Below, one piece after another: positions 51,691-60,361 of a stretch of 64,000 nucleotides of DNA. How positions within the stretch are numbered: position 1 is the first letter of the stretch; each line of letters opens with the position of its first letter. The position numbers and the translations under genes were made by a program. The notes beneath the pieces are model-generated. The model was given only the letters and a program-made list of their open reading frames with translations. It made no database searches and was not told the origin of the DNA. Source of the stretch: Ketobacter sp036337295 (lineage in GTDB: Bacteria; Pseudomonadota; Gammaproteobacteria; Pseudomonadales; Ketobacteraceae); assembly GCA_036337295.1 (NCBI GenBank), contig JAYZEN010000012.1, positions 1 to 64,000 on the forward strand. Direction: 5' to 3'.

Positions 51691-52536
51691 ATGAACTTGC
51701 TGATGAGTTTGGAGACGCTGCCCCGGCTAACTAAATTGCTGATGGGAATGCTACTCATTGGGTTGGTAGGCGGTGTTGATTATCTGACAGGGTATGAGCT
51801 GTCTTTCTCATTCTTTTATGTGGTGCCCATTGCGCTGTTGACCTGGGTTGGCGGGCGCACGTTGGGCATGCTGGCCTCCCTGGTCAGTGCGGTGGTCTGG
51901 TATGTTGCTGACACTACACTGGGGCACCCCTATTCACACCCGCTGATTGCGGTGTGGAACGGCGGCATCCGGTTCTCCTTTTTTGTCATCATCACCTGGT
52001 TGCTGGTGCGGGTGAAGCAGGCTTTGGAGCGAGAGCAGGAACTGGCCCGCTCCGATAACCTGACCGGCGCGGTTAACGCACGCTTCTTCTATCAGTTGGC
52101 CCAGATGGAAATAGATCGCCTGCAGCGCTACCAGCATCCCTTTACCCTGGTGTATTTTGACCTGGACAACTTTAAACAGGTGAACGACCGGTTTGGCCAT
52201 GTGGTGGGTGACCAGGCGCTGCGCGCGGTGGCCATGTGCGCGCGGCAATCCCTGCGTAAAATTGATGTGTTGGCCCGCTTGGGCGGGGATGAGTTTGCCC
52301 TGTTACTGCCTGAAACAGACCATCAATCTGTCAACACCATGCTGGCTAAACTGCAGGCTAACCTGCTGCTGGAAATGCAGCGTAACCAGTGGCCGATTAC
52401 GTTCAGCATCGGCGCTTTGACCTGCAACGTTGCGCCGGACTCGTTGGAAGACATTGTAAAACGCTCTGATGAATTGATGTATGAGGTCAAGCGCCAGGGC
52501 AAGAATGGCCTTAAGTTTGCGGAATACACCGGTTAA
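51691..52536 (+). CDS. Diguanylate cyclase with membrane sensor
   Basis: A 281-residue protein with about four membrane helices in residues 12-110 and a GGDEF domain from 118. The latter has YFDLDNFKQVNDRFGH and the canonical LGGDEF at the active site, so it should make cyclic di-GMP. The membrane part resembles MASE-like sensor domains. No clear RxxD inhibition site was identified. Its 3' end overlaps the convergent flavodoxin-like gene by 4 bases. Confidence 0.9.
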   Translation: MNLLMSLETLPRLTKLLMGMLLIGLVGGVDYLTGYELSFSFFYVVPIALLTWVGGRTLGMLASLVSAVVWYVADTTLGHPYSHPLIAVWNGGIRFSFFVIITWLLVRVKQALEREQELARSDNLTGAVNARFFYQLAQMEIDRLQRYQHPFTLVYFDLDNFKQVNDRFGHVVGDQALRAVAMCARQSLRKIDVLARLGGDEFALLLPETDHQSVNTMLAKLQANLLLEMQRNQWPITFSIGALTCNVAPDSLEDIVKRSDELMYEVKRQGKNGLKFAEYTG

Positions 52537-52994
52537 ATGATTCCCGCCTCCAGGCTCATGGCCATGGTGGTGCCCAGCTCCTGGCATTGCGTCACAAAAT
52601 TCTCCTGCCATTCGCCACGGCACACAAGGTGTTCGCGCACCGCTTTCCAGCGCAGGCCGGTGGTGATGGTGTCCACGGCGCGACAGGTGCCGGTACCGTC
52701 ATGACCGGCCCGCACCAACAGCGCAAAGGGTAATCCCTGCTTTACCTCCAGGCAGGGATAGTAGACCCGATCGAAAAAATCCTTCAACGCCCCGCTCATG
52801 TATCCCAGGTTTTCGGTGGTGCCCAATATGATGGCGTCACAGGCCAGCACGTCCTCGGCGCTGGCCTCCAGGGGCGCAAGCGTGACAATGTCCACTTCCG
52901 TAATATCCGGGTGGCTGGCGCCCTCAACCACGGCATCCCGCAATCGGGTAGTGTTGGTGGAAGGGGCATGCACCACTATCAATAGTTTCTTCAT
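52533..52994 (-). CDS. Flavodoxin-like NAD(P)H oxidoreductase family protein
   Basis: A 153-residue protein starting at ATG 52994 (MKKLLIVVHAPSTNT). The frame continues upstream to 53171, but that part is not protein-like. The N-terminal strand and loop with ST-NT fits an FMN-phosphate loop, and ADAIILGT-type segment CDAIILGTTENLGYMSGALKDFFDR is typical of flavodoxin-fold reductases. It would use FMN for electron transfer or quinone reduction. It is divergent from the GST gene at 53058, and the 63-base gap should hold both promoters. Confidence 0.8.
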   Translation of the reverse strand: MKKLLIVVHAPSTNTTRLRDAVVEGASHPDITEVDIVTLAPLEASAEDVLACDAIILGTTENLGYMSGALKDFFDRVYYPCLEVKQGLPFALLVRAGHDGTGTCRAVDTITTGLRWKAVREHLVCRGEWQENFVTQCQELGTTMAMSLEAGII

Positions 52995-53057
52995 AGGATT
53001 TGGCCAATAAGTGTGGTAGAACTCTATCCGTAGACACAATAATAAAAGAGTATCACT

Positions 53058-53786
53058 ATGTCGTTGATATTGTATCAATTTCCTATTTCGCACTTTTGTG
53101 AAAAAGCCAAGTGGGCCCTTGACTACAAGGGGCTGGATTATACCACGCAGAACCTGTTGCCCGGGCTGCACCTCAAGACCACCACCAAACTGGCAGCCAA
53201 GTCATCGGTACCGGTGTTGGTTCATGATGGGCGGTCAGTGCAGGGTTCAGAGCAGATCATAACGTACCTGGATGAACACTTTCCCGAGAAGAAACTGACA
53301 CCTGTGAATTCGCAGGAGGCCCAGTCGGCACGGGAGTGGGAGCGTTACCTCGACATGGAAATCGGTGTGCACCTTCGCCGTTACACCTATCACACCTTGT
53401 TGAAACATCCGAATTTGGTTATTGGATTCTTTGCTACTGACGGGCCGTTCTGGGCCAAGCCCTTCCTCAAAGTGATGTACCCGAAATTATCGAAAACCAT
53501 GCGCAAACTCATGGATGTTAATGAGGCCTCTGCCGCTAAATCGCGCCAATCAATGCTGATGGCATTGGAGCGGTTGAACGACGCTGTAGATGAGAATGAG
53601 TTTTTGGTAGGTAACCGATTCAGCCGCGCAGACCTGACAGCGGCGGCCTTGTTGGCACCTCTCTTCATGCCACCAAAGTATGGGCTGGAATGGCCGGACA
53701 GTATGCCGGAACCACTGCAGTCCGAGGTGAATGCGCTGGAGCCACAGTTGGTATGGGCGAAAGGTATCTACGAAAAGTATCGATAA
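53058..53786 (+). CDS. Glutathione S-transferase family protein
   Basis: A 242-residue protein. The thioredoxin-like N-terminal domain reads LYQFPISHFCEKAKWALDYK with the S/C-F-C-E-K active-site region, then SSVPVLVHDG and GSEQIITYLDEHFP. The C-terminal helical domain includes FLVGNRFSRADLTAAALLAPL, the N-capping/hydrophobic-staple region. Conjugation or peroxide detoxification is likely, but substrates are unknown. A flavodoxin-like reductase gene is divergent to it. Confidence 0.88.
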   Translation: MSLILYQFPISHFCEKAKWALDYKGLDYTTQNLLPGLHLKTTTKLAAKSSVPVLVHDGRSVQGSEQIITYLDEHFPEKKLTPVNSQEAQSAREWERYLDMEIGVHLRRYTYHTLLKHPNLVIGFFATDGPFWAKPFLKVMYPKLSKTMRKLMDVNEASAAKSRQSMLMALERLNDAVDENEFLVGNRFSRADLTAAALLAPLFMPPKYGLEWPDSMPEPLQSEVNALEPQLVWAKGIYEKYR

Positions 53787-54002
53787 GTTCATCGGTACTT
53801 CGCTGACGCCAACGCTCCAGCACAAGCGGGGAAAATTAAAGTCAGGATTGGATTGCTCTGCGGACGGGGTTGTGACTGGACTGCGGCAATCAAGGCTCCC
53901 CATATAACCTCGAAAGCTATTCATATTATATAATATTCCTGCCCGTTCTAAATAAGGCCTGCTAATCTCGCCGTACCAAAATCACAGTGGGTACGGAGTA
54001 TC

Positions 54003-54977
54003 ATGAAGATTCGCAATCTGGATCTGGAAGCCAGCGAAAACGACAGCCATCGGCAACTGGGGCTGCCTCCTCTGGAGCAGGCAGTGACCCACCCGGGTAC
54101 CCATCCGGTTTTGCGCCTGGCGGTTGGCTTTGTGATGGCCACCTTACTGGCGATTTCGCTGTACCTGGTCAGTCGCCTGTTCCTGCAGAATGATCTGGCC
54201 GGTGCCTTGCAGGCCGTCCTGGAAACACTCACCGGCTACTCATTCTGGGCGGCGGTGCTGGTGGGTTTTGCGGCGCAAGCCGTGGATGGCGCCCTGGGGA
54301 TGGCGTATGGCATCACCGCCACCACTTTCTTACTCGGCACCGGGGTTACGCCGGCCATCGCTACGGCCAGTGTCCATATGGCAGAGGTGTTCACCACCGG
54401 GTTTTCGGGGGTGTCCCATGTGCGTTATGGCAACGTCAACAAATCATTGTTCCTGAAGTTGTTGGTGCCGGGGATTGTCGGTGCCCTGCTGGGGGTTGTG
54501 CTGGTGACCCAAATCGACGGCGCGATCCTGAAACCCTATATCTCCGCCTACCTGCTGTTGATGGGGTTGTTTATTCTGAGCAAGGCGTTTCGACGTCTGC
54601 GACGGGCTGCCCATGAACCTCGCCACGTGGCCAAGCTGGCCGTGTGCGGGGGCTTTGTGGACACCGTGGGTGGCGGTGGCTGGGGTCCGGTGGTCACCAC
54701 CACATTGATTGGCTCCGGTCACGATCCCCGTACCACGATCGGCTCTGTCAATTTTGCGGAATTTTTTCTGTCACTTTCGTCCGCCGCCGCGTTCGCAGTG
54801 CTGGTGGGGCCGGATACCTGGCCGACAATAGCAGGGTTGGTGCTGGGCGGAGTGTTTGCAGCTCCCCTTGCCGCAGTGTTGACCCGCAAGCTGTCGCCGC
54901 GGACTCTGCTGGTGCTGGTGGGAATCCTGATCAGTACCCTGAGTGTGTACAACCTGTATCGGGCGCTGCTGGCTTGA
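54003..54977 (+). CDS. TSUP (TauE/SafE) family sulfite/sulfonate exporter-like protein
   Basis: A 324-residue inner-membrane protein with about eight helices after a 35-residue polar N-terminus. The TSUP repeat signature appears as AQAVDGALGMAYGITATTFLLGTGVTPAIATASVH in part one and GFVDTVGGGGWGPVVTTTLI in part two. Family members export sulfite, sulfonates or related anions. GGAG precedes the ATG. It is convergent with fmdB; a hairpin lies between. Confidence 0.88.
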   Translation: MKIRNLDLEASENDSHRQLGLPPLEQAVTHPGTHPVLRLAVGFVMATLLAISLYLVSRLFLQNDLAGALQAVLETLTGYSFWAAVLVGFAAQAVDGALGMAYGITATTFLLGTGVTPAIATASVHMAEVFTTGFSGVSHVRYGNVNKSLFLKLLVPGIVGALLGVVLVTQIDGAILKPYISAYLLLMGLFILSKAFRRLRRAAHEPRHVAKLAVCGGFVDTVGGGGWGPVVTTTLIGSGHDPRTTIGSVNFAEFFLSLSSAAAFAVLVGPDTWPTIAGLVLGGVFAAPLAAVLTRKLSPRTLLVLVGILISTLSVYNLYRALLA

Positions 54978-55024
54978 CGCGGCGTAGATAAGGCCGTGGA
55001 GATGGAGGTGATGGAATAGGTGCA

Positions 55025-55062
55025 GCAACCGTGCCCTGAGTTCGTGGGAAAGGCACGGCTGC
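55025..55062. terminator. Hairpin between the TSUP gene and fmdB
   Basis: GCAACCGTGCC and GGCACGGCTGC pair with one mismatch around a 16-base loop. No T run follows, so termination is probable only from position between convergent genes. Confidence 0.4.
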
Positions 55063-55085
55063 CGCGGTGGACCTGTCAGATCATC

Positions 55086-55436
55086 CTAGTGGCTGATCAT
55101 CCAGGGCCGCATGGAGGGAAAGAATTTCTCCCCCCGTGCGGTGTACATGAGTTTGGAGTTGCGCTTCTTGTGATCCCCGCAGCCGCAACCGCCGTCCCGC
55201 TTGTGAATCTTGCGGGACTGGTCCGTTGAGAAAATGGGTTCGTGTTGCGCTTTCTCGTTGGTCTGGAACGCCTGGCGGCGCTCCTTGTCCATGTTGAGAA
55301 ATTCCGGTGGAATCATGATAACCCGGCCCGAAAGCGACCCGCACTGGGGGCAGGGGCAGGGTTTGGCATGATCGTCCAGGGTGGCCAGCTCGTGGAACAC
55401 ACCGTGGGTTTTGCATTTGTAATCATAGACAGGCAT
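55086..55436 (-). CDS. fmdB: FmdB-type zinc-ribbon protein of the amide operon
   Basis: A 116-residue protein starting MPVYDYKCKTHGVF with a zinc ribbon formed by Cys8 and a C-P-C-P-Q-C-G knuckle near 28. A second cluster GGCGCGDH lies near 83. FmdB was described beside formamidase in Methylophilus methylotrophus as a putative regulator. It is the last gene of a leftward operon, 29 bases after fmdA. Confidence 0.82.
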   Translation of the reverse strand: MPVYDYKCKTHGVFHELATLDDHAKPCPCPQCGSLSGRVIMIPPEFLNMDKERRQAFQTNEKAQHEPIFSTDQSRKIHKRDGGCGCGDHKKRNSKLMYTARGEKFFPSMRPWMISH

Positions 55437-55465
55437 ACATACCTCCCGTTGTTGATCCGGTGCTG

Positions 55466-56695
55466 TTACTTATCTGGCGCCAAGGGTACGTCAATGGAGC
55501 CGTCCAGATACTTGGTGGGGCCATCGGCGTTGGGCTTCACATCGAACTCGAAGATGTCCGTGGGCAGCCACAGTGTGGCGCAGGCGTTGGGCACGTCCAC
55601 CACGCCGCTGATGTGGCCCTGTACCGGCGCAGTGCCGAGAATGGCGTAGGCCTGGGCGCCGGAGTAACCGAATTTCTTGAGGTATTCGATGGCATTCAGG
55701 CAGGCCTGGCGATAGGCGATGTGTACGTCCAGGTAATGCTGTTTGCCTTGCTCATCCACCGAGATGCCTTCGAAGATCAGATAGTCATCGTACTTGGGTG
55801 TGATCGGGCTGGGCTTGAAGATGGGGTTCTTGATGCCGTACTTGGACATACCGTCTTTGATCAGCTCCACCCGCATGTGAATCCAGCCGGCCATTTCAAT
55901 CGCTCCGCAGAACGTGATTTCGCCGTCGCCCTGGCTGAAGTGCAGGTCACCCACCGACAACCCACCGTCTTTCACGTACACCGGGAAGTAAACCTTGGAG
56001 CCGCGGGACAGGTCTTTGATGTCGCAGTTGCCGCCGTGCTCACGGGGCGGTACGGTACGGGCACCTTCGGCGGCGGCCGCGTCTTTTTCGGCGCCGGTCA
56101 TTTTACCCATGTGGGCGGTTTCGGCATAAGGCAGGTTCGCCAGGCCGGGTACGCGGTCCGGCTCGGTGTCATAGAGTTCTTTCTCGCGCCTGTTCCATTC
56201 CGCCAGCATCTCTTTGGAGGGCAGGCAGCCTATTAATCCGGGGTGAATCAAACCGGCGAATTCAACGCCGGGCACATGGCGTGAACTGGTGAACATGCCT
56301 TTGAAATCCCAAATGGACTTTTGCGCTTCCGGGAAATGCTCAGTGAGGAAGCCACCGCCGTTTTGTTTGGAGAAAAATCCGTTGAAGCCCCACAGGCTTT
56401 CCTGGAAAGCACCGATGTCGAGGATTTCCACCACCAGCAGGTCGCCGGGTTCTGCACCTTCCACGCCCACCGGGCCAGACAAAAAGTGCACCTGGGACAA
56501 ATCCACATCACGCACGTCGCTGGCGTCGTCATCGTTTTTGATCTGACCACCGGTCCAGTCGTAACATTCGATGATGAAATCGTCGCCGGGTTTTACCATC
56601 GCCGCCATGGGGATGTCCGGGTGCCAGCGATTATGGATGTCGTCCTGATCGTAGGGTGATTTGTTAAGATCTATTTTGATAATGGTTTCAGCCAT
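55466..56695 (-). CDS. fmdA: Formamidase / acetamidase
   Basis: A 409-residue cytoplasmic enzyme of the acetamidase/formamidase family that hydrolyses formamide (and poorly other short amides) to acid and ammonium. It begins MAETIIKIDL; the ATG at 56695 fits relatives, while an ATG at 56701 is closer to GGAG. Family features are the start with NRWHPDIPMAAMVKPGDDF, the middle GGNCDIKDLSRGSKVYFPVYV with DLHFSQGDGEITFCGAIEM, and GVVDVPNACATLWLPTDIF near the end. It is unrelated in fold to AmiE. It lies downstream of the urt-like transporter genes. Confidence 0.93.
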   Translation of the reverse strand: MAETIIKIDLNKSPYDQDDIHNRWHPDIPMAAMVKPGDDFIIECYDWTGGQIKNDDDASDVRDVDLSQVHFLSGPVGVEGAEPGDLLVVEILDIGAFQESLWGFNGFFSKQNGGGFLTEHFPEAQKSIWDFKGMFTSSRHVPGVEFAGLIHPGLIGCLPSKEMLAEWNRREKELYDTEPDRVPGLANLPYAETAHMGKMTGAEKDAAAAEGARTVPPREHGGNCDIKDLSRGSKVYFPVYVKDGGLSVGDLHFSQGDGEITFCGAIEMAGWIHMRVELIKDGMSKYGIKNPIFKPSPITPKYDDYLIFEGISVDEQGKQHYLDVHIAYRQACLNAIEYLKKFGYSGAQAYAILGTAPVQGHISGVVDVPNACATLWLPTDIFEFDVKPNADGPTKYLDGSIDVPLAPDK

Positions 56696-56748
56696 GGTCA
56701 TATTCTCCAGACATTTTGTTTTACAAGAGCCAGTTTCTATAAAAGTGC

Positions 56749-57435
56749 TTATACCGATAAGTAAGCAGCAATCTTTTCTTCGTTAACATTTGCGCGGGTT
56801 TCCTCCGCGACGATTTCACCTTTTTCCAGCACCAGAATGCGATCGGCGATGTCCAGGGCAAAACTCAGCACCTGTTCCGACACCACAATGGACAGACCCT
56901 TTTCGTCACGGATGCGACGCAGGGTGCGGGCCATTTCCTTGATGATGGAAGGTTGGATACCTTCGGTGGGTTCATCCAGCAGCAGCATCTTGGGTTTGCT
57001 GGCTAAAGCCCGGGCAATGGCCAGCTGTTGCTGTTGACCCCCGGACAGGTTGCCGCCGCGGCGGGATTTCATTTCCAGCAGTACCGGGAACAGGTCGTAC
57101 AGATCCTGCGGTACTTTTTTCTCCTTGGTGGTGGTGAGCCCGGTTTCGATGTTTTCCTTGACGGTCATGGTGGAAAAAATCATCCGGCCCTGGGGCACAA
57201 AGCTCATGCCGTTGGCTACCCGCTGGTGACTTTTCATGTTGGTCATTTCCACGTTGTCCAGCTTGATGCTGCCGTCGGACGGCAGTACACCAATCAGGGA
57301 TTTCATCAGCGTGGTTTTACCCATGCCGTTACGACCCATGATGGCGACGATTTCGTTGGGTTTGACTTCAAAGTTGAGCCCGTGGATCACTTCGCTCTGG
57401 CCGTAGGACACTTTGTGGTTGGATACATTCAACAT
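56749..57435 (-). CDS. urtE: Urea/amide ABC transporter ATP-binding protein UrtE
   Basis: A 228-residue ATPase of the LivF/UrtE class. Walker A is GRNGMGKTT, the signature is NLSGGQQQQLAIARAL, and Walker B is MLLLDEPTEGIQPS, with the UrtE-typical EGIQPSII. It powers uptake together with UrtD. The gene starts 13 bases after urtD in the leftward operon. Confidence 0.93.
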   Translation of the reverse strand: MLNVSNHKVSYGQSEVIHGLNFEVKPNEIVAIMGRNGMGKTTLMKSLIGVLPSDGSIKLDNVEMTNMKSHQRVANGMSFVPQGRMIFSTMTVKENIETGLTTTKEKKVPQDLYDLFPVLLEMKSRRGGNLSGGQQQQLAIARALASKPKMLLLDEPTEGIQPSIIKEMARTLRRIRDEKGLSIVVSEQVLSFALDIADRILVLEKGEIVAEETRANVNEEKIAAYLSV

Positions 57436-57448
57436 GGTGGTTCTCCTC

Positions 57449-58204
57449 CTAGTGTCCCAGGTACACTTCTTTCACTTTCGGGTCGTTCTGCACTTTGTCC
57501 ATGGAACCTTCGGACAGTACCTTGCCCTGGTGCAGCACGGTGACGCGGTTGGCGATGTCAGCCACAAACTGCATGTCGTGCTCGATTACGATCACCGAAC
57601 GGTCTTTGGTGATTTTGTTGAGCAGTTCAGCGGTCTGTTTGCGTTCCGCCACGGACATGCCGGCGACCGGTTCGTCCAGCATCAGCAGCTCCGGGTCCTG
57701 GATCAGCAGCATGCCGATCTCCAGCCACTGTTTTTGCCCATGGCTGAGCAGGGCCGCCTGCTTGTTCAGGTCATCCTGCAGGAAGATCAACTCGGCAATC
57801 TCGTGCACCTTGTCGATGACTTCCTTATCCCGTTTGAACATGAGGGCGCCGAACACATTGCGCCCACGGGGAAACGAGATCTCCAGGTTTTCAAACACGG
57901 TAAGGTCTTCGTAGATGGATGGGTTCTGGAATTTGCGTCCAACCCCGGCGTGTACGATCTGGTGTTCCTTGAGTTTGGTCAGCTCCTTGCCACGGAATTT
58001 GATCGAGCCGTCCGTGGCTCTGGTGCGTCCACAAATCAAGTCCAAGACTGTGGTTTTACCCGCGCCATTGGGTCCGATAATGACGCGAATCTCGTTTTCG
58101 TCCACATAGAAGGACAGATCGTTAACCGCTTTGAAGCCGTCGAAGGAAACCGTCAAACCTTCCACCGACAGAACAAAATCTTTACCCATTGGTGTTGCGC
58201 TCAT
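57449..58204 (-). CDS. urtD: Urea/amide ABC transporter ATP-binding protein UrtD
   Basis: A 251-residue ATPase of the LivG/UrtD class with Walker A GPNGAGKTT, signature LLSHGQKQWLEIGMLL and Walker B LLMLDEPVAGMS. The C-terminus ends VKEVYLGH as in LivG-like proteins. It lies 3 bases after urtC, so translation is probably coupled. Confidence 0.93.
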   Translation of the reverse strand: MSATPMGKDFVLSVEGLTVSFDGFKAVNDLSFYVDENEIRVIIGPNGAGKTTVLDLICGRTRATDGSIKFRGKELTKLKEHQIVHAGVGRKFQNPSIYEDLTVFENLEISFPRGRNVFGALMFKRDKEVIDKVHEIAELIFLQDDLNKQAALLSHGQKQWLEIGMLLIQDPELLMLDEPVAGMSVAERKQTAELLNKITKDRSVIVIEHDMQFVADIANRVTVLHQGKVLSEGSMDKVQNDPKVKEVYLGH

Positions 58205-58207
58205 GGT

Positions 58208-59347
58208 TTAACTCCTCGACTCTGCAGTGCCGGAGGGCAGTGGTGGTCGTGCCGATTTGAGACTCTTCAACCACTTCGCCAGCTTGGGTTCGACATAGGT
58301 GCTATACACACCGGCCAGACCGTTGGGGAAGGCCAGTACCACACCAATGAACAGTGCGCCCAGACCGAACAACCAGAGTTCAGGGAAGGATTCCGAGAAT
58401 ACGGTTTTGGCCCAGTTCACCAGCAAGGTGCCGTACACTGCACCCAGCAGGGACAGGCGTCCGCCCACGGCGCAGAAGATCACCATCTCGATGGAAGGCA
58501 CGATGCCCACGAAGGACGGCGACATGAAGCCAACCTGCAGGGTGAACATGGCGCCGCCCAGGGCTGAGAACGCCGCGGCCAGGCAGAAGATGAAGATCTT
58601 GAAGTTGGAAACGTCATAGCCGGAGAAACGCACCCGGTCTTCCTTGTCGCGCATCGCTACCAGCAAGCGCCCCAGTTTGCTCTTGCGAACGAACTGTGCC
58701 ACCAGGATAGAACCGATCAGGCATGCACAACACACGAAGTAGAGGATGTACTTGGCTTCGTCGGTACGAATATCCCAGCCTTTCAAGGTACGCAGGTCGG
58801 TAATGCCGTTAACACCACCGGTGTAACCCTGCTGACCGATGATCAGGATGGTGAGGATCGCGGCAATGGCCTGGGTAATGATGGCGAAGTACACCCCGCC
58901 TACCCGACGCTTGAACATGGCCACACTGACGATGAAGGCAAAAATCACCGGCACCGCAATGATTGCGATCATGGTAAAGCTCAGGCTGTTGAAGGGCTCC
59001 CAGAACCAGGGCAATGCCGTTAACTGGTTCCAGTCCATAAAGTCCGGAATCCCGGGAGTGGATTGGATTGCCGTGTTCTCGGGAGAAGAGGCTTCCAGCT
59101 TCAGGAACATCGCCATGCAGTAACCACCCAGGCCAAAGAACACACCCTGGCCCAGGCTGAGGATGCCACCGTAACCCCAACAGAGCACCAGGCCCAGGGC
59201 GACGAAAGCATAGGACAGATATTTACCGACTAGATTGAGACGGAAAATATCCATGCTGAGAGGAAAGATCACCATGATCAACACTGCCAGCAGCAGTATG
59301 TTGATCATGTCACTCTTGGGCAGAAACGAACGCAAACCGTAGGACAT
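58208..59347 (-). CDS. urtC: Urea/amide ABC transporter permease UrtC
   Basis: A 379-residue inner-membrane permease of the LivM class with about ten helices. It has the conserved CWGYGGILSLGQGVFFGLGGY near residue 60 and LVAMRDKEDRVRFSGYDV in the cytoplasmic loop that meets the ATPases. It pairs with UrtB; the two genes are 12 bases apart. Confidence 0.93.
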   Translation of the reverse strand: MSYGLRSFLPKSDMINILLLAVLIMVIFPLSMDIFRLNLVGKYLSYAFVALGLVLCWGYGGILSLGQGVFFGLGGYCMAMFLKLEASSPENTAIQSTPGIPDFMDWNQLTALPWFWEPFNSLSFTMIAIIAVPVIFAFIVSVAMFKRRVGGVYFAIITQAIAAILTILIIGQQGYTGGVNGITDLRTLKGWDIRTDEAKYILYFVCCACLIGSILVAQFVRKSKLGRLLVAMRDKEDRVRFSGYDVSNFKIFIFCLAAAFSALGGAMFTLQVGFMSPSFVGIVPSIEMVIFCAVGGRLSLLGAVYGTLLVNWAKTVFSESFPELWLFGLGALFIGVVLAFPNGLAGVYSTYVEPKLAKWLKSLKSARPPLPSGTAESRS

Positions 59348-59359
59348 AATCTGCTCCTG

Positions 59360-60286
59360 TTACTTACGGATCTTGAGTGAGAACAGACCCTGGGGACGCA
59401 GCATCAGGATGCCGACCACAGCGAGCAGGGTAAGTACTTTGGCCATGGAACCGCTTAAGAAGAATTCCATGGTGGACTGGGCCTGGGAAATGGTGAACGC
59501 GGAGGCGATGGTACCCAGCAGACTGGATGCACCACCGAACACAACCACCAGGAAGGTGTCCACAATGTAGAGCTGACCGGACGTGGGGCCAGTGGAACCG
59601 ACCATGGTGAACGCGCTACCGGCAATACCGGCAATACCACAACCCAGAGCGAACGTGATGCGGTCGACTTTTTCTGTGTTAATGCCCACTGCGCCGGCCA
59701 TCTCACGGTTCTGTACCACCGCACGGACCTGGCCACCCCAACGGGATTTGAACATCCAGAAATACACGCCAACGGAGATCACCACTGTGATGCACATAAC
59801 GAAGATGCCGTTAATGGGGATTTCGATCATGTCGGTGAGAGGATAGGAACCCATCAACCAGTCAGGCAGCGTCACACCCACTTCACGGGGGCCGAATACA
59901 GTACGATACAGCTGTTGCAGGATGAGGCTTAAGCCCCAGGTGGCCAACAGGGTGTCCAGGGGGCGCTTGTAGAGATGCCGGATCATGCCCCATTCCACAA
60001 GTGCCCCGAGCGCAAAGGTCACCAGAAACGCCAGCAGCATGGCAATGAAAAAGTACCCTGAAAACAGATTCTGCGCGTACTCAGAAAACAGGTTGGATGT
60101 TAAGTAGGTAATGTAGGCACCGAGAATCATGAATTCCCCGTGTGCCATATTGATCACTCCCATTTGACCGAAAATGATCGCAAGTCCCAGTGCCATCAGC
60201 ACGAACACTGAGAACAGAATCAGACCAGCAAACCCTTGCATGGCGAAGATGGACGTCAGCTCTGACGCGGTGTACTCGGCAAACAT
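59360..60286 (-). CDS. urtB: Urea/amide ABC transporter permease UrtB
   Basis: A 308-residue permease of the LivH class. It lacks the long N-terminal extension present in some UrtB proteins. The core has GQMGVINMAHGEFMILGAY near residue 40 and VVQNREMAGAVGINTEKVDR in the coupling loop. It forms the channel with UrtC. Confidence 0.92.
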   Translation of the reverse strand: MFAEYTASELTSIFAMQGFAGLILFSVFVLMALGLAIIFGQMGVINMAHGEFMILGAYITYLTSNLFSEYAQNLFSGYFFIAMLLAFLVTFALGALVEWGMIRHLYKRPLDTLLATWGLSLILQQLYRTVFGPREVGVTLPDWLMGSYPLTDMIEIPINGIFVMCITVVISVGVYFWMFKSRWGGQVRAVVQNREMAGAVGINTEKVDRITFALGCGIAGIAGSAFTMVGSTGPTSGQLYIVDTFLVVVFGGASSLLGTIASAFTISQAQSTMEFFLSGSMAKVLTLLAVVGILMLRPQGLFSLKIRK

Positions 60287-60327
60287 AGCAGCCTCCAGAA
60301 ATTACTACCAAGAGATGGAGCAGGGCA

Positions 60328-60351
60328 GGTGGCGCCGTGAAGGGCGCCACC
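60328..60351 (-). promoter_or_regulatory. Stem-loop between urtA and urtB
   Basis: GGTGGCGCC and GGCGCCACC form a perfect 9-bp stem with a 6-base loop just after the urtA stop. No T run follows. Such hairpins often protect the 3' end of a binding-protein message or cause partial termination, giving more UrtA than membrane subunits. Confidence 0.55.
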
Positions 60352-60361
60352 GCGAGTTGCC

